A stretch of DNA of 44,386 nt, from contig NZ_WUQZ01000004.1 in the NCBI RefSeq assembly GCF_009829075.1, positions 1 through 44,386 of the forward strand, written 5' to 3'. Position 1 is the stretch's first letter. The number at the start of each line of letters is the position of its first letter. This DNA is from Sphingobacterium composti. GTDB lineage: Bacteria > Bacteroidota > Bacteroidia > Sphingobacteriales > Sphingobacteriaceae. The position numbers and the translations under genes are program-made. The notes under the pieces are model-generated. The model saw only the letters and a list, made by a program, of their open reading frames with translations. It did not search any database and was not told the origin of the DNA. Positions 35,019 to 43,178 of this stretch are shown here, piece by piece.

Positions 35019-36797
35019 TTACTCTTGTGATTGCAATAATTGTTTGTCATAAAGATCTGCATATTCACCACCTAATGCAAGTAAGGTGTCGTGATTTCCT
35101 TCTTCGATGATTTTGCCATTATCCAATACCAAAATATGATCTGCGTTTTTAATGGTTGAAATCCGGTGAGCAATAAATATGGACGTTTTATTTTTCATAA
35201 TCTTACTTAGATTATGCAGGATCTCTTCTTCCGTTTTGGTGTCTACAGCCGATAAACAGTCGTCAAATATTAATATTTCTGGATTTTTTATTAATGCTCT
35301 TGCAATCGAAACACGTTGTTTTTGACCACCCGAAAGAGTGATTCCTCGTTCGCCAATATGCGTATTAAATCCTTCCTCAAAACCTATTATATTTTCATAG
35401 ACAGCAGCTTGTTTAGCTGCTGTTTCGACTTGTTCATCGGAGTATTTGTCCAAACCAAATGCAATATTATTGGCAATAGTATCCGAAAATAAGAATACAT
35501 TTTGCGGTACGAAACCTATTTGATGGCGTAAATGTTCGTAATCAAAATCTTTAATATCTATACCATCAAATGTTATATTGCCATCATCTGCATCATACAT
35601 TCGTAACAAAAGGTTGGCTAGGGTACTTTTACCCGATCCTGTTTTACCAATAATTGCAACTGTTTGCCCAGCTTTTATACTGAGGTTGATGTTGTCCAGA
35701 GCTTTTATGCCAGTTTCGGGATAAGTGAAAGAAACATTTTCTAAGCGGATATTGCCTTCCAAATCCTTAGTGACCGTGCCGTTTGGAATTTCGGATTTGG
35801 TATTCAAAAATTCGTTTATTCGCCTTTGAGATGCAGCAGCACGCTGTATCAAAGAAGTAACCCAAGCCAAAGCTAAAGCAGGGAAGGTCAATTGATTTAC
35901 ATAAATAATAAATTCTGCAATGTTTCCAGCTGTAATTGTTCCTTTATTTACTTCTAAACCGCCCACATATACAGTAATAATCGTGCTAAAGCCTACTAAA
36001 AAAATAATTAATGGAAAAAAAACTGCCTGCACGCGAACCAAATCCAAAGAGGTATTTCTATACACATTACTTTCTTTTTTGAATTCTTCGATTTTGCTGC
36101 CTTCCTGGGTATAAGTTTTGATAACACGAATTCCAGAGAATGTTTCTTGTACAAAAGAAGACAATTTTGATAATTGTGCCTGAATTTTTGTGCTTCGTTG
36201 GTTAATCATTTTGTTGATAAACAAAATAATTACCATGATAATTGGAATAGGTAATAAAGCATATGTCGCCAATGTAGGATTGACATCGTACATGGCATAT
36301 ATCACCATAATGGAAAGCGTAACCGTATTGATGGAATACATGATGGCAGGGCCAAGGTAGTTGCGTACTTGATTCACATCTTCAGTCGCGCGGTTCATCA
36401 AATCTCCAGTATTATTGCGTCTAAAAAACGAAAAATCTAATGCTTGATAATGTTTGTAAATTTCATTTTTTAAATCATATTCTATATATCTCGATATAAG
36501 AATAATGGATTGGCGCATCAGAAAAAGGAAGATTCCACGCAAAAGCGCAAGTAATAAAACTATACCTGCAAAATATAAAAGGCTTTTTCCAAAAGCGTCA
36601 TAGATGGACTGTTGATTTTCAAAACCATCATAGAGCTTATACAAATCAATATTTTCCTTTACTAAATCAAAGGCTTCACGGATTACTTTTGCGGGTAATA
36701 TGCCAAAATAATTGGAAATAATAACAAAAATAACTCCTGGAATCAGACGCCATTTATATTTTATAAAATATTTATTTAAATAAGCTAGATCTTTCAT
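35019..36797 (-). CDS. ABC half-exporter (MdlA/YheI-like)
   Basis: The 592-residue protein has a six-helix type IV exporter domain (about 1-320) and an ATPase domain (about 335-592). Visible motifs are Walker A AIIGKTGSGKST, Q-loop GFVPQNVFLF, signature LSGGQKQR, Walker B ILIFDDCLSAVD and the switch His in FIAHRIST. The residue after the Walker B aspartate (D512) is D513, where active exporters have a Glu, as in MdlA/YheI-type partners of heterodimers. No second half-transporter lies nearby. Upstream there is a TACCTTTG -7 box (36808-36815). The substrate cannot be read. Confidence 0.92.
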   Translation of the reverse strand: MKDLAYLNKYFIKYKWRLIPGVIFVIISNYFGILPAKVIREAFDLVKENIDLYKLYDGFENQQSIYDAFGKSLLYFAGIVLLLALLRGIFLFLMRQSIILISRYIEYDLKNEIYKHYQALDFSFFRRNNTGDLMNRATEDVNQVRNYLGPAIMYSINTVTLSIMVIYAMYDVNPTLATYALLPIPIIMVIILFINKMINQRSTKIQAQLSKLSSFVQETFSGIRVIKTYTQEGSKIEEFKKESNVYRNTSLDLVRVQAVFFPLIIFLVGFSTIITVYVGGLEVNKGTITAGNIAEFIIYVNQLTFPALALAWVTSLIQRAAASQRRINEFLNTKSEIPNGTVTKDLEGNIRLENVSFTYPETGIKALDNINLSIKAGQTVAIIGKTGSGKSTLANLLLRMYDADDGNITFDGIDIKDFDYEHLRHQIGFVPQNVFLFSDTIANNIAFGLDKYSDEQVETAAKQAAVYENIIGFEEGFNTHIGERGITLSGGQKQRVSIARALIKNPEILIFDDCLSAVDTKTEEEILHNLSKIMKNKTSIFIAHRISTIKNADHILVLDNGKIIEEGNHDTLLALGGEYADLYDKQLLQSQE

Positions 36798-36807
36798 GAT
36801 TTGCTAA

Positions 36808-36815
36808 CAAAGGTA
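36808..36815 (-). promoter_or_regulatory. ABC exporter gene -7 promoter box
   Basis: On the minus strand TACCTTTG fits TAnnTTTG, 10 nt ahead of the ATG, so the transcript would be almost leaderless. The -33 match is poor. Confidence 0.5.
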
Positions 36816-36908
36816 AGGGTTTAGCTTTAATATTTTCATTGTAATGGTTGTATTAAAGTCATACTTTCATAAATGCATCAAAAGGTAATTTTAACAAAAT
36901 TAATTTCT

Positions 36909-36916
36909 TATTTTTG
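36909..36916 (+). promoter_or_regulatory. Leucine-dehydrogenase-family gene -7 promoter box
   Basis: TATTTTTG fits TAnnTTTG 39 nt ahead of the chosen ATG. A clear -33 TTTG is not seen. The 140-nt intergenic region is divergent with the ABC gene. Confidence 0.5.
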
Positions 36917-36955
36917 TACAGCCTTTGAGAGGCTTAATGATTAATAATTTTGGTT

Positions 36956-38023
36956 ATGCAAAATTCCACTATTTTCAATCTGATGGCTACTGCCGATCAT
37001 CAGAACCTATTCTTTTGTAATGATCCTGCTGTGGGTCTTAAAGCTATTGTAGCTATTCATGATACTACATTAGGACCAGCAATTGGCGGTGTCCGCATGT
37101 TGCCGTATGAGTCTGAAGAAGAAGCTATCGAAGATGCATTGCGTCTTTCCAAAGCAATTACTTACAAATCATCATTGGCAGGATTGAATTTAGGAGGAGG
37201 ATGTGCCGTAATTATTGGTAATAACCGTACCGACAAAACAGAAGTTTTGATGCGTCGTGTAGGTAAATTTATCGAAGGATTGAATGGTAATTTCATTGCT
37301 TCTATAGATGTAGGCACTACACAAAAAGATCTTGAACACATTCATGCAGAAACTAATTATGTAGCGGGTCTTCCAACTTCGATGAATGGAGGAGGTGACA
37401 CGACTGTTTTTGCAGCCCGAGGTGTTTTTTATGGTATCAAAGCCGCAATTAAAGAGTTGTACGGAGATGATTCTTTAGCAGGTCGTAAGATCGCAGTGCA
37501 AGGTGTTGGCTCAGTTGGTGAACATTTGGTATCTATGTTGCGCAATGAAAATGCACGTGTGTATGTCTCAGATATGACCGAGGAGCGTAAATTGAAAGTA
37601 GCAGCAAAATATAAAGCTGAGCCTATTCAATATGCTACAAGCTATGAGTTGGATGTGGATGTGTATGCGCCATGTGCATTAGGCGGTACTGTCAATCCTG
37701 ACACTGTTCCTAAGATGCGTTGTAAAATCATCGCGGGTTCGGCAAACAATCAACTAAAAGATGAAGAAGAAACTATCAAATTATTAAAGGAACATAATAT
37801 TCTTTATGCACCTGATTTTCTAATAAATTCTGGGGCTTTAATTAGCTGTTATTCAGAGTTAGAAGGATATGGTACAGAGCGTACAGAATCATTGATCCGT
37901 AATATATATACAGCAACACGTCATGTGTTGCAGCGTTCGAGAGAAGAAAATATCACGACTTATGAGGCTGCCAAACAATTAGCTGAAAAGCGAATTGAGG
38001 ATATGTCCAAACTGAAAAGGTAA
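36956..38023 (+). CDS. Leucine dehydrogenase-family protein with altered catalytic lysine
   Basis: The 355-residue protein aligns throughout with Glu/Leu/Phe/Val dehydrogenases: LGPAIGGVRMLPYESEEEAI, ITYKSSLAGLNLGGGCAVII, SIDVGTTQKDL, the NAD-binding VQGVGSVGEHLVSML, DVYAPCALGGTVNPDTVPKM and IAGSANNQLK. Numbered from the ATG at 36956, K71 and D118 correspond to K68 and D115 of Bacillus leucine dehydrogenase, but the catalytic K80 is C83 (TGT at 37202). The usual INAGG segment is also changed, to INSGALISCYSE. The NAD(P) fold is intact, so the protein may be a repurposed or regulatory homologue, or have another reaction. I chose this ATG over a TTG two codons upstream. Confidence 0.85.
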   Translation: MQNSTIFNLMATADHQNLFFCNDPAVGLKAIVAIHDTTLGPAIGGVRMLPYESEEEAIEDALRLSKAITYKSSLAGLNLGGGCAVIIGNNRTDKTEVLMRRVGKFIEGLNGNFIASIDVGTTQKDLEHIHAETNYVAGLPTSMNGGGDTTVFAARGVFYGIKAAIKELYGDDSLAGRKIAVQGVGSVGEHLVSMLRNENARVYVSDMTEERKLKVAAKYKAEPIQYATSYELDVDVYAPCALGGTVNPDTVPKMRCKIIAGSANNQLKDEEETIKLLKEHNILYAPDFLINSGALISCYSELEGYGTERTESLIRNIYTATRHVLQRSREENITTYEAAKQLAEKRIEDMSKLKR

Positions 38024-38081
38024 GCGTAATAGTCTTCGATTTTAATACGTTCTTTATAAATAAATTCGTTCTTATACACTT

Positions 38082-39029
38082 ATGTTAAACAGAAGACACC
38101 TTAGAGTTAAGGTAATGCAAACGCTTTATGCGTACAGTTTATCGGAAGATAAACAAATTAAAGATTTTGAAAAGGCACTTTTCAAGAATGTAGATGAAGT
38201 AAATGAAATGTACATCTGGACATTAAATTTACTGGATGAAGTAGCAGAATACGTAGTTTTAGATGCCGATAGTCGTGCCGCAAAATTTTTGCCAACTGAA
38301 AAGGATAAAATTTTGACAACAAAGCTGAATAACAATACATTTATTGAGTCTTTACGTCAGAATAGAGTCTATTTGGAATTGGTGAAAAAGTATAAGGTGT
38401 CTTGGGGATTTGATCCAGAGATAGTTCGTTCGATCTTTGCACAGTTAAAGGATTCTGAAGCATATTTAGAATATCTACAATCCGAAGATAGAAGTATCAA
38501 TGCTGAAAAGGATATTATCAAGTATATTTTCAAAAAGATAATATTGAAATCAGTAGAAATTGAACAAGTTTTCGAAGAAAAGTTTATCAACTGGACTGTT
38601 GATAAAGAGGTATTGCAAGCGATGATTGCAAAAACATTCAAAAACTTTAGTTCAGAAGTTCCTTCTCAAAACAAGTTGGCAGATTTGACACCTAACTGGT
38701 CAGAAGACGAAGATTTTATCGCTGATTTATTAAAGACAACGATTCGTTATTCGGAAGAATATCAGTTATTGATCGCAGAAAAGACAAAGAATTGGGAAGC
38801 TGATCGTATTGCATTGATGGATACTATTCTAATGCGTATGGCGATAAGTGAGCTTATTAATTTCCCGTCTATACCTGTAAAAGTTACTATCAATGAGTAC
38901 ATAGAATTGTCAAAAACATTTAGTACATTGAAAAGTAATACATTTATAAATGGTATATTAGACAAAATTCTTGCAGACTTGACAAAACAAGGTCGTATCA
39001 AAAAGTCAGGAAGAGGACTAAAAGATTAA
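38082..39029 (+). CDS. nusB: Transcription antitermination factor NusB, long form
   Basis: NusB binds boxA RNA with NusE (S10) in rRNA antitermination. The protein starts MLNRRHLRVKVMQTLYAYSL, the NusB N-terminus, and ends with MRMAISELINFPSIPVKVTI and NEYIELSKTFSTLKSNTFIN, the C-terminal NusB motif. At 315 residues it is twice the usual length (about 140). The extra 150 residues are inserted in the middle, as in other Bacteroidota. It opens a four-gene cluster with a DUF1573 lipoprotein 5 nt later. Confidence 0.95.
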   Translation: MLNRRHLRVKVMQTLYAYSLSEDKQIKDFEKALFKNVDEVNEMYIWTLNLLDEVAEYVVLDADSRAAKFLPTEKDKILTTKLNNNTFIESLRQNRVYLELVKKYKVSWGFDPEIVRSIFAQLKDSEAYLEYLQSEDRSINAEKDIIKYIFKKIILKSVEIEQVFEEKFINWTVDKEVLQAMIAKTFKNFSSEVPSQNKLADLTPNWSEDEDFIADLLKTTIRYSEEYQLLIAEKTKNWEADRIALMDTILMRMAISELINFPSIPVKVTINEYIELSKTFSTLKSNTFINGILDKILADLTKQGRIKKSGRGLKD

Positions 39030-39034
39030 ATAGA

Positions 39035-39466
39035 ATGAAAAAAGTACTATTCATTGGAGCAGCATTATCAATGTTGCTGGCATGTAATAACCCGTCAGGA
39101 AAATCACAAGAATCAGGAGATTCAACTCTAACTGTTGCTACTAGTAATGATGAAGCCGGTAAGATTGTGTTTGATTCGGATGTGTATGATTTTGGCAGTA
39201 TAAAAGAAGGTGAAGTAGTGGATCATACTTTCAAATTCAAGAACGAAGGTAAACAACCGGTTATTTTAGCGCAAGTAAGTGCTTCATGTGGTTGTACTAC
39301 ACCGAGTTATACAGTAGATCCAGTTTTGCCAGGTAAAGAGGGTGAAATAAAGGTTAGTTTTAATAGTGCAGGACAACCAGGTGTACAACAAAAAATTATT
39401 ACAATATCGTCAAATGCAGAGAATGCTGTAACGACAGTACAAGTAAAAGGAACTGTAGGAAAATAA
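39035..39466 (+). CDS. DUF1573 lipoprotein
   Basis: The 143-residue protein has a lipoprotein signal, MKKVLFIGAALSMLLACNNP, with the lipidated Cys at residue 17. One DUF1573 Ig-like domain follows (about 45-143): YDFGSIKEGEVVDHTFKFKN, EGKQPVILAQVSASCGCTTP and VSFNSAGQPGVQQKIITISS. The conserved CGC pair is present. Function is unknown; it is a common member of this Bacteroidota cluster, here 5 nt after nusB and 21 nt before yajC. Confidence 0.92.
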   Translation: MKKVLFIGAALSMLLACNNPSGKSQESGDSTLTVATSNDEAGKIVFDSDVYDFGSIKEGEVVDHTFKFKNEGKQPVILAQVSASCGCTTPSYTVDPVLPGKEGEIKVSFNSAGQPGVQQKIITISSNAENAVTTVQVKGTVGK

Positions 39467-39487
39467 ATTTAAATTATTAATTATAAT

Positions 39488-39805
39488 ATGATATCAACTA
39501 TTTTATTACAAGCTGGCGGTGGCGGTGGTTTGATGAGTATGCTACCAATGGTATTAATCATTGTGGTATTCTACTTCTTCATGATTAGGCCACAGATGAA
39601 AAAACAAAAAGATCACAAAAAGTATATTGAAGAATTAGGTGTTAATGCTAAGATTGTGACGACTGCAGGTATTCATGGACGCATTGTAGAAGTGTCGGAT
39701 ACTACATTTTTAGTAGATGTAGGTTCTGGTGTACGCATGCGTTTTGATAAATCAGCAGTTTCATTAGACGCTTCAAAAGCTGCTAATGCGGAGCCTAAAG
39801 CTTAA
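39488..39805 (+). CDS. yajC: Preprotein translocase accessory subunit YajC
   Basis: The 105 residues have one N-terminal transmembrane helix (about 15-36, SMLPMVLIIVVFYFFMIRPQ) with the hallmark FFxIRPQxKxxK motif, then a small cytoplasmic domain (VNAKIVTTAGIHGRIVEVSD). YajC joins SecDF at the Sec translocon. It is followed by a terminator and the ybbR gene. Confidence 0.95.
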   Translation: MISTILLQAGGGGGLMSMLPMVLIIVVFYFFMIRPQMKKQKDHKKYIEELGVNAKIVTTAGIHGRIVEVSDTTFLVDVGSGVRMRFDKSAVSLDASKAANAEPKA

Positions 39806-39822
39806 TTAAAATAAAATTTATA

Positions 39823-39852
39823 AAAGCCATTTGCCCTTGGGTGAATGGCTTT
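39823..39852 (+). terminator. yajC terminator
   Basis: AAAGCCAT (39823-39830) pairs with ATGGCTTT (39845-39852) with an inner GCCC/GGGT helix; only ATTATT follows, a weak U-tract. It separates the nusB-yajC transcript from ybbR. Confidence 0.75.
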
Positions 39853-39886
39853 ATTATTGTATATGCCCTGCATACATATATTTTTT

Positions 39887-39894
39887 TAACTTTG
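39887..39894 (+). promoter_or_regulatory. ybbR-coaE promoter -7 box
   Basis: TAACTTTG matches TAnnTTTG and lies only 6 nt ahead of the chosen ybbR ATG, so the transcript would begin at or next to the start codon (leaderless). The -33 TTTG is not evident at 19-21 nt. Confidence 0.55.
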
Positions 39895-39899
39895 TGTGT

Positions 39900-40847
39900 A
39901 TGAAGCAACGTAGATTTACAAAAATCCATAAACGTAAGATAAACATCTTTTTGCGTTGTCTTCTAATTTCTTTTGTCGCTTGGCTGCTGATAGCTGTTTC
40001 AAATCAATATACATTTTCGATAAAGGCGGGAATTCAATATGTAAACATGCCAGAAAAGCGTGCTTTTCACCCCTTACAATCTGATACTGTAAGCTTAAAG
40101 GTGCGGATGAGTGGATGGAATGTATTATTAGCAAAGTTGCGCACGGATACTACTAATATTCAAGTTGATTTGAGTGGGTTAAATAGTAGGAATTTTGTTG
40201 TTTTCTCCAATCAAATTGGTTTCATTAATCGACAGTTTCCTACAGACAAACGTGTAATAAGTGTTTCTCCAGATACTTTATATTTTGATTTTTCACGTCA
40301 GACACAGCGTAAAGTTCCTATAAAAGTGCCAACAAGTATTACTTTTAAGAAACAATATGGTTTTGTTGGGAGAACGAATGCTAATCCGTCGTTTGTGACT
40401 ATTACCGGCCCAACAGAAGATGTTGCTAATATCGAATTTTTAGAAACTGATACGATTAAGGGTGACTTAGTCTTTACTGATATTCGAACTATAGCAAACA
40501 TTAACAAAAATAATAAAACTAACATAACTATCTATCCGCGGATGACAGAAGTAGTTATTCCTGTAGGTGAATTGACAGAAAAAATTATTGAAGTACCGAT
40601 CAAAATTATCAATGCTTCTCGCTACAGTTCTGTACGTACGGTTCCAAGTAAAGTCAGTATGACAGTAATGGTTCCATTAAAAGATTATGTAAAATGGACT
40701 GCAAGTGATTTTGAAGCTGTAGTTGACCTCGAGAATTGGCAAGATCAACACGTGAAAAGTTTGCCTATACGTCTCACCAAAATTCCAGACTTTGTTCAAG
40801 TAATTAAGTTGGAACCCCAAAATGTAGATTTTTTTGTGCGGAAATAA
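39900..40847 (+). CDS. YbbR/CdaR-like domain protein
   Basis: I chose the ATG at 39900 because the longer frame starts inside the terminator stem. The 315-residue protein has a basic N-terminus and one transmembrane helix (about 18-38, FLRCLLISFVAWLLIAVSNQ), then two or more YbbR-like beta domains outside the membrane (SGWNVLLAKLRTDTTNIQVD, VTITGPTEDVANIEFLETDT). In Firmicutes such proteins (CdaR) regulate the c-di-AMP cyclase; here no cyclase is adjacent and the role is unknown. It is 7 nt before coaE. Confidence 0.85.
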   Translation: MKQRRFTKIHKRKINIFLRCLLISFVAWLLIAVSNQYTFSIKAGIQYVNMPEKRAFHPLQSDTVSLKVRMSGWNVLLAKLRTDTTNIQVDLSGLNSRNFVVFSNQIGFINRQFPTDKRVISVSPDTLYFDFSRQTQRKVPIKVPTSITFKKQYGFVGRTNANPSFVTITGPTEDVANIEFLETDTIKGDLVFTDIRTIANINKNNKTNITIYPRMTEVVIPVGELTEKIIEVPIKIINASRYSSVRTVPSKVSMTVMVPLKDYVKWTASDFEAVVDLENWQDQHVKSLPIRLTKIPDFVQVIKLEPQNVDFFVRK

Positions 40848-40854
40848 TAATAGT

Positions 40855-41448
40855 ATGAAATCCATTAAAGTAGGTATTACAGGCGGAATTGGCTCGGGAA
40901 AAAGTTTTGTAGCTAAGATTTTCAAAACATTAGGTGTTCCATTTTATGATGCGGACAAACAAGCGAAAATCATGATGGTCAAAAGTGAATCCATCCGTCG
41001 AGGATTGATTGAAACATTTGGTGATGAAGTATATTTTGGAGATGGTAGTTTGAATCGTAAGTGGTTGTCCGCTCAAGTTTTCAATGCTCCAGACAAATTG
41101 GAACTTCTCAATAGCATCGTGCATCCTGTTGTCATCCAAGATGCTGTAGATTGGGCTGCTGCGCAAACTTCATGCTATAGCCTCAAAGAAGCGGCTTTAT
41201 TATTCGAGTCAGGTTCATTTAAGACATTGGATTATACAATTTTGGTGGTGGCACCAGAGGAAATTCGTATTGATCGTGTGATGGCTAGAGATAATGTTTC
41301 ACGTGAGGAAGTGTTAAATAGAATAAACAAACAACTGCCAGATGAGGAAAAGTGTAAATTGGCAGATTTTATTCTTATCAACGACGGAAGCGAGCCCTTG
41401 CTTCCACAGATTTATAGATTACACAAGCAGTTAACAAGTACATGCTAA
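40855..41448 (+). CDS. coaE: Dephospho-CoA kinase
   Basis: CoaE does the last step of coenzyme A synthesis, 3'-phosphorylation of dephospho-CoA. The ATG at 40855 gives KVGITGGIGSGKSFVAKIFK (Walker A GGIGSGKS) close to the N-terminus; the extension to 40834 has no support. Other landmarks are VPFYDADKQAKIMM, LNSIVHPVV, EAALLFESGSFKTLD and DRVMARDNVSREEVLNRINK. The 197 residues match the family. It overlaps the next gene by 7 nt. Confidence 0.96.
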   Translation: MKSIKVGITGGIGSGKSFVAKIFKTLGVPFYDADKQAKIMMVKSESIRRGLIETFGDEVYFGDGSLNRKWLSAQVFNAPDKLELLNSIVHPVVIQDAVDWAAAQTSCYSLKEAALLFESGSFKTLDYTILVVAPEEIRIDRVMARDNVSREEVLNRINKQLPDEEKCKLADFILINDGSEPLLPQIYRLHKQLTSTC

Positions 41449-42398
41449 ATACAGATATTTTAGAAGATTTTTTGATAGAAAATGAGTTTGGTTATTATTG
41501 TGCGTATGGTGATTTCTATATTGATCCGAAATATCCAGTTGGCAAAGCTGTCATTTCACATGCTCATGGTGATCATGCCGTGCCAGGACATAAAATGATA
41601 TTTGCGACCAGTAGTACAATTGTTTTTATGCAGCATCGGTTTACGAAGCAACCTATTAACTCTTATTACGAGCAATCATATAATGAAACTTTCAAAATAG
41701 GTGAGGTTGAAATTTCCTTCATTCCAGCAGGCCATATACTGGGCTCTGCTCAAATATTGATGGTATATGATGGTGTTCGATATCTCTACACAGGCGATTA
41801 TAAACTGCAAGAAGATCATACATGTGAGCCTATCGAATACATAAAGGCTGATGTTTTGATTACGGAGACTACTTTTGCTGATCCAGCGGTGAACCATCCT
41901 GACCCTATTGCCGAAATACAAAAACTTAATTCAACTTCGTTGAATATTATGTTGGGCTGCTATGCATTAGGTAAAGCACAACGTATAACGAACCTTATTA
42001 ATACCTATTGTCCCCAAAAAACAGTCTATACACATCACAATATCGCTCCTATACATCGCATTTACGATGACAAAGGTTTTGTAAAGCTTACTTATGAAAT
42101 TTATAATCGTAAGGCTCTGAAAGATGGTCAGGATAAAATATATTTGGTACCGCCGATGACCTTTCATAATTATTTCAGAGCAAAGAATGTGGTTCGCGTG
42201 TTTGCATCTGGCTGGAAACGTTTGCAAAATCATAATGATATGATGTTATTCATTTCAGATCATATAGATTGGAATGATTTAAATACTTTTATTGCTAAAG
42301 TTGAGCCGACAGAAATTTGGACTGTTCATGGTGAAGGTATGCACCTCAAATCTCACTATGAAAATAAAATCAAAGTGAGAAATATTACAAAGAGTTAG
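41442..42398 (+). CDS. Ligase-associated metallo-beta-lactamase exonuclease
   Basis: The 318-residue protein is of the metallo-beta-lactamase/beta-CASP-related type annotated as ligase-associated DNA exonuclease or mRNA 3'-end processing-like factor. The metal motif is H40-A-H42-G-D44-H45, with GHILGSAQIL and YLYTGDYKL as later metal strands and TVHGEG near the C-terminus. The partner genes usually next to it (ATP-dependent ligase and DEXH helicase) are not adjacent; it is translationally coupled to coaE by a 7-nt overlap. The LigD operon lies 15 kb away. Confidence 0.85.
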   Translation: MLNTDILEDFLIENEFGYYCAYGDFYIDPKYPVGKAVISHAHGDHAVPGHKMIFATSSTIVFMQHRFTKQPINSYYEQSYNETFKIGEVEISFIPAGHILGSAQILMVYDGVRYLYTGDYKLQEDHTCEPIEYIKADVLITETTFADPAVNHPDPIAEIQKLNSTSLNIMLGCYALGKAQRITNLINTYCPQKTVYTHHNIAPIHRIYDDKGFVKLTYEIYNRKALKDGQDKIYLVPPMTFHNYFRAKNVVRVFASGWKRLQNHNDMMLFISDHIDWNDLNTFIAKVEPTEIWTVHGEGMHLKSHYENKIKVRNITKS

Positions 42399-42465
42399 TA
42401 TTAAATTTTTAAAACTTTCTTTGAAGATCTTGGTTATATATGGTATCACATAATATTTACCAAAT

Positions 42466-42585
42466 ATGAACAAATTATTTAGAGCATTAATAGCAGGCTG
42501 GGGCGCTAAAAAAATGGGACTTGGTTGTTTCGGAACAATAATCGTATTTATTATTATTTACTATCTATTAGGCTATTTAGGATAG
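42466..42585 (+). CDS. 39-residue membrane protein
   Basis: The reading frame starts MNKLFRALIAGWGAKKMGLG and ends in a hydrophobic helix of about 17 residues (IIVFIIIYYLLGYLG). A positively charged head followed by one transmembrane helix, the distance from neighbours and the clean hairpin behind it suggest a real gene. I recall similar short proteins in Bacteroidota but cannot name a function. Confidence 0.6.
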   Translation: MNKLFRALIAGWGAKKMGLGCFGTIIVFIIIYYLLGYLG

Positions 42586-42615
42586 TATTGTAAAAGTATT
42601 TTTCTAAATCTTAAT

Positions 42616-42643
42616 GACCTCAATTATAAACCTAATTGAGGTC
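42616..42643. terminator. Hairpin after the small membrane protein gene
   Basis: GACCTCAATTA (42616-42626) pairs perfectly with TAATTGAGGTC (42633-42643). No T-run follows directly, but AAATATTCTTTATTTTAATTT does. It ends the small gene or the opposing frameshifted gene. Confidence 0.7.
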
Positions 42644-42731
42644 AAATATTCTTTATTTTAATTTATTAAGGGCTACTACAACAGTTTCCGAAATACTATT
42701 TATGCATTACGTCATGTTAAATTATACTTCT

Positions 42732-43178
42732 TTAATCCTTGTGTAACAAATTACTTAAGTATTTGCAGTAACTGTTCCAATCAGAAGAATAATCCTTTTC
42801 TAAATACCAGTTTAATCGTATTCTAGATATTGTTTGGTTGTTAACATCCTCCCCATAAGGACATGCTTTGGTCACTTTCGTTGGACAACCATTCTATAAA
42901 TTCTGATTTAGAATCAAATTCTGCGATAACCGAATTAATACCAAATCCATCGTATACTGTACTCAATATGAATTTTTCATATTGAATAAATAATCCTATT
43001 CCACAAGAGTCTCGGTGTGAAAAGTATAATCTTTGTCAATTGAATTTGATATAGTCAACTTTTCGGCAACTTTGTTTGAAAGATCTATTCCAAAATTTTC
43101 AGAATTAAGGTTATTGTAAACTTGCATTTCTTTTTCAGAAAGGTCATCTAAAGAAATTTTTGGAATCAGTAATTTCAT
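42732..43178 (-). pseudogene. Doubly frameshifted gene of unknown function
   Basis: The gene begins MKLLIPKISLDDLSEKEMQV (ATG at 43178-43176) and reads to a stop at 42996. The next 150 nt make good protein only in the -1 frame (CGIGLFIQYEKFILSTVYDG, AEFDSKSEFIEWLSNESDQS) to a stop at 42841. Coding sense then returns to the first frame (YGEDVNQTISRIRLNWYLEK, DYSSDWNSYCKYLSNLLHKD) and ends at 42732. The repaired product would be about 149 residues. The 447-nt span is a multiple of three, so the two shifts cancel. I do not recognise the family. The ATG overlaps the DKNYY stop by 1 nt. Confidence 0.75.
42963..42985. repeat. Perfect hairpin just after the first frameshift
   Basis: TCAATATGAA (42963-42972) pairs with TTCATATTGA (42976-42985), a 10-bp stem with a 3-nt loop, inside the frameshifted gene and about 11-15 nt downstream of the first stop. 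Confidence 0.7.

Noticed and set aside
42990..43010. Programmed -1 frameshift in the broken gene
   Set aside because: A hairpin lies downstream, but no slippery heptamer is visible and a second, opposite shift would also be needed.
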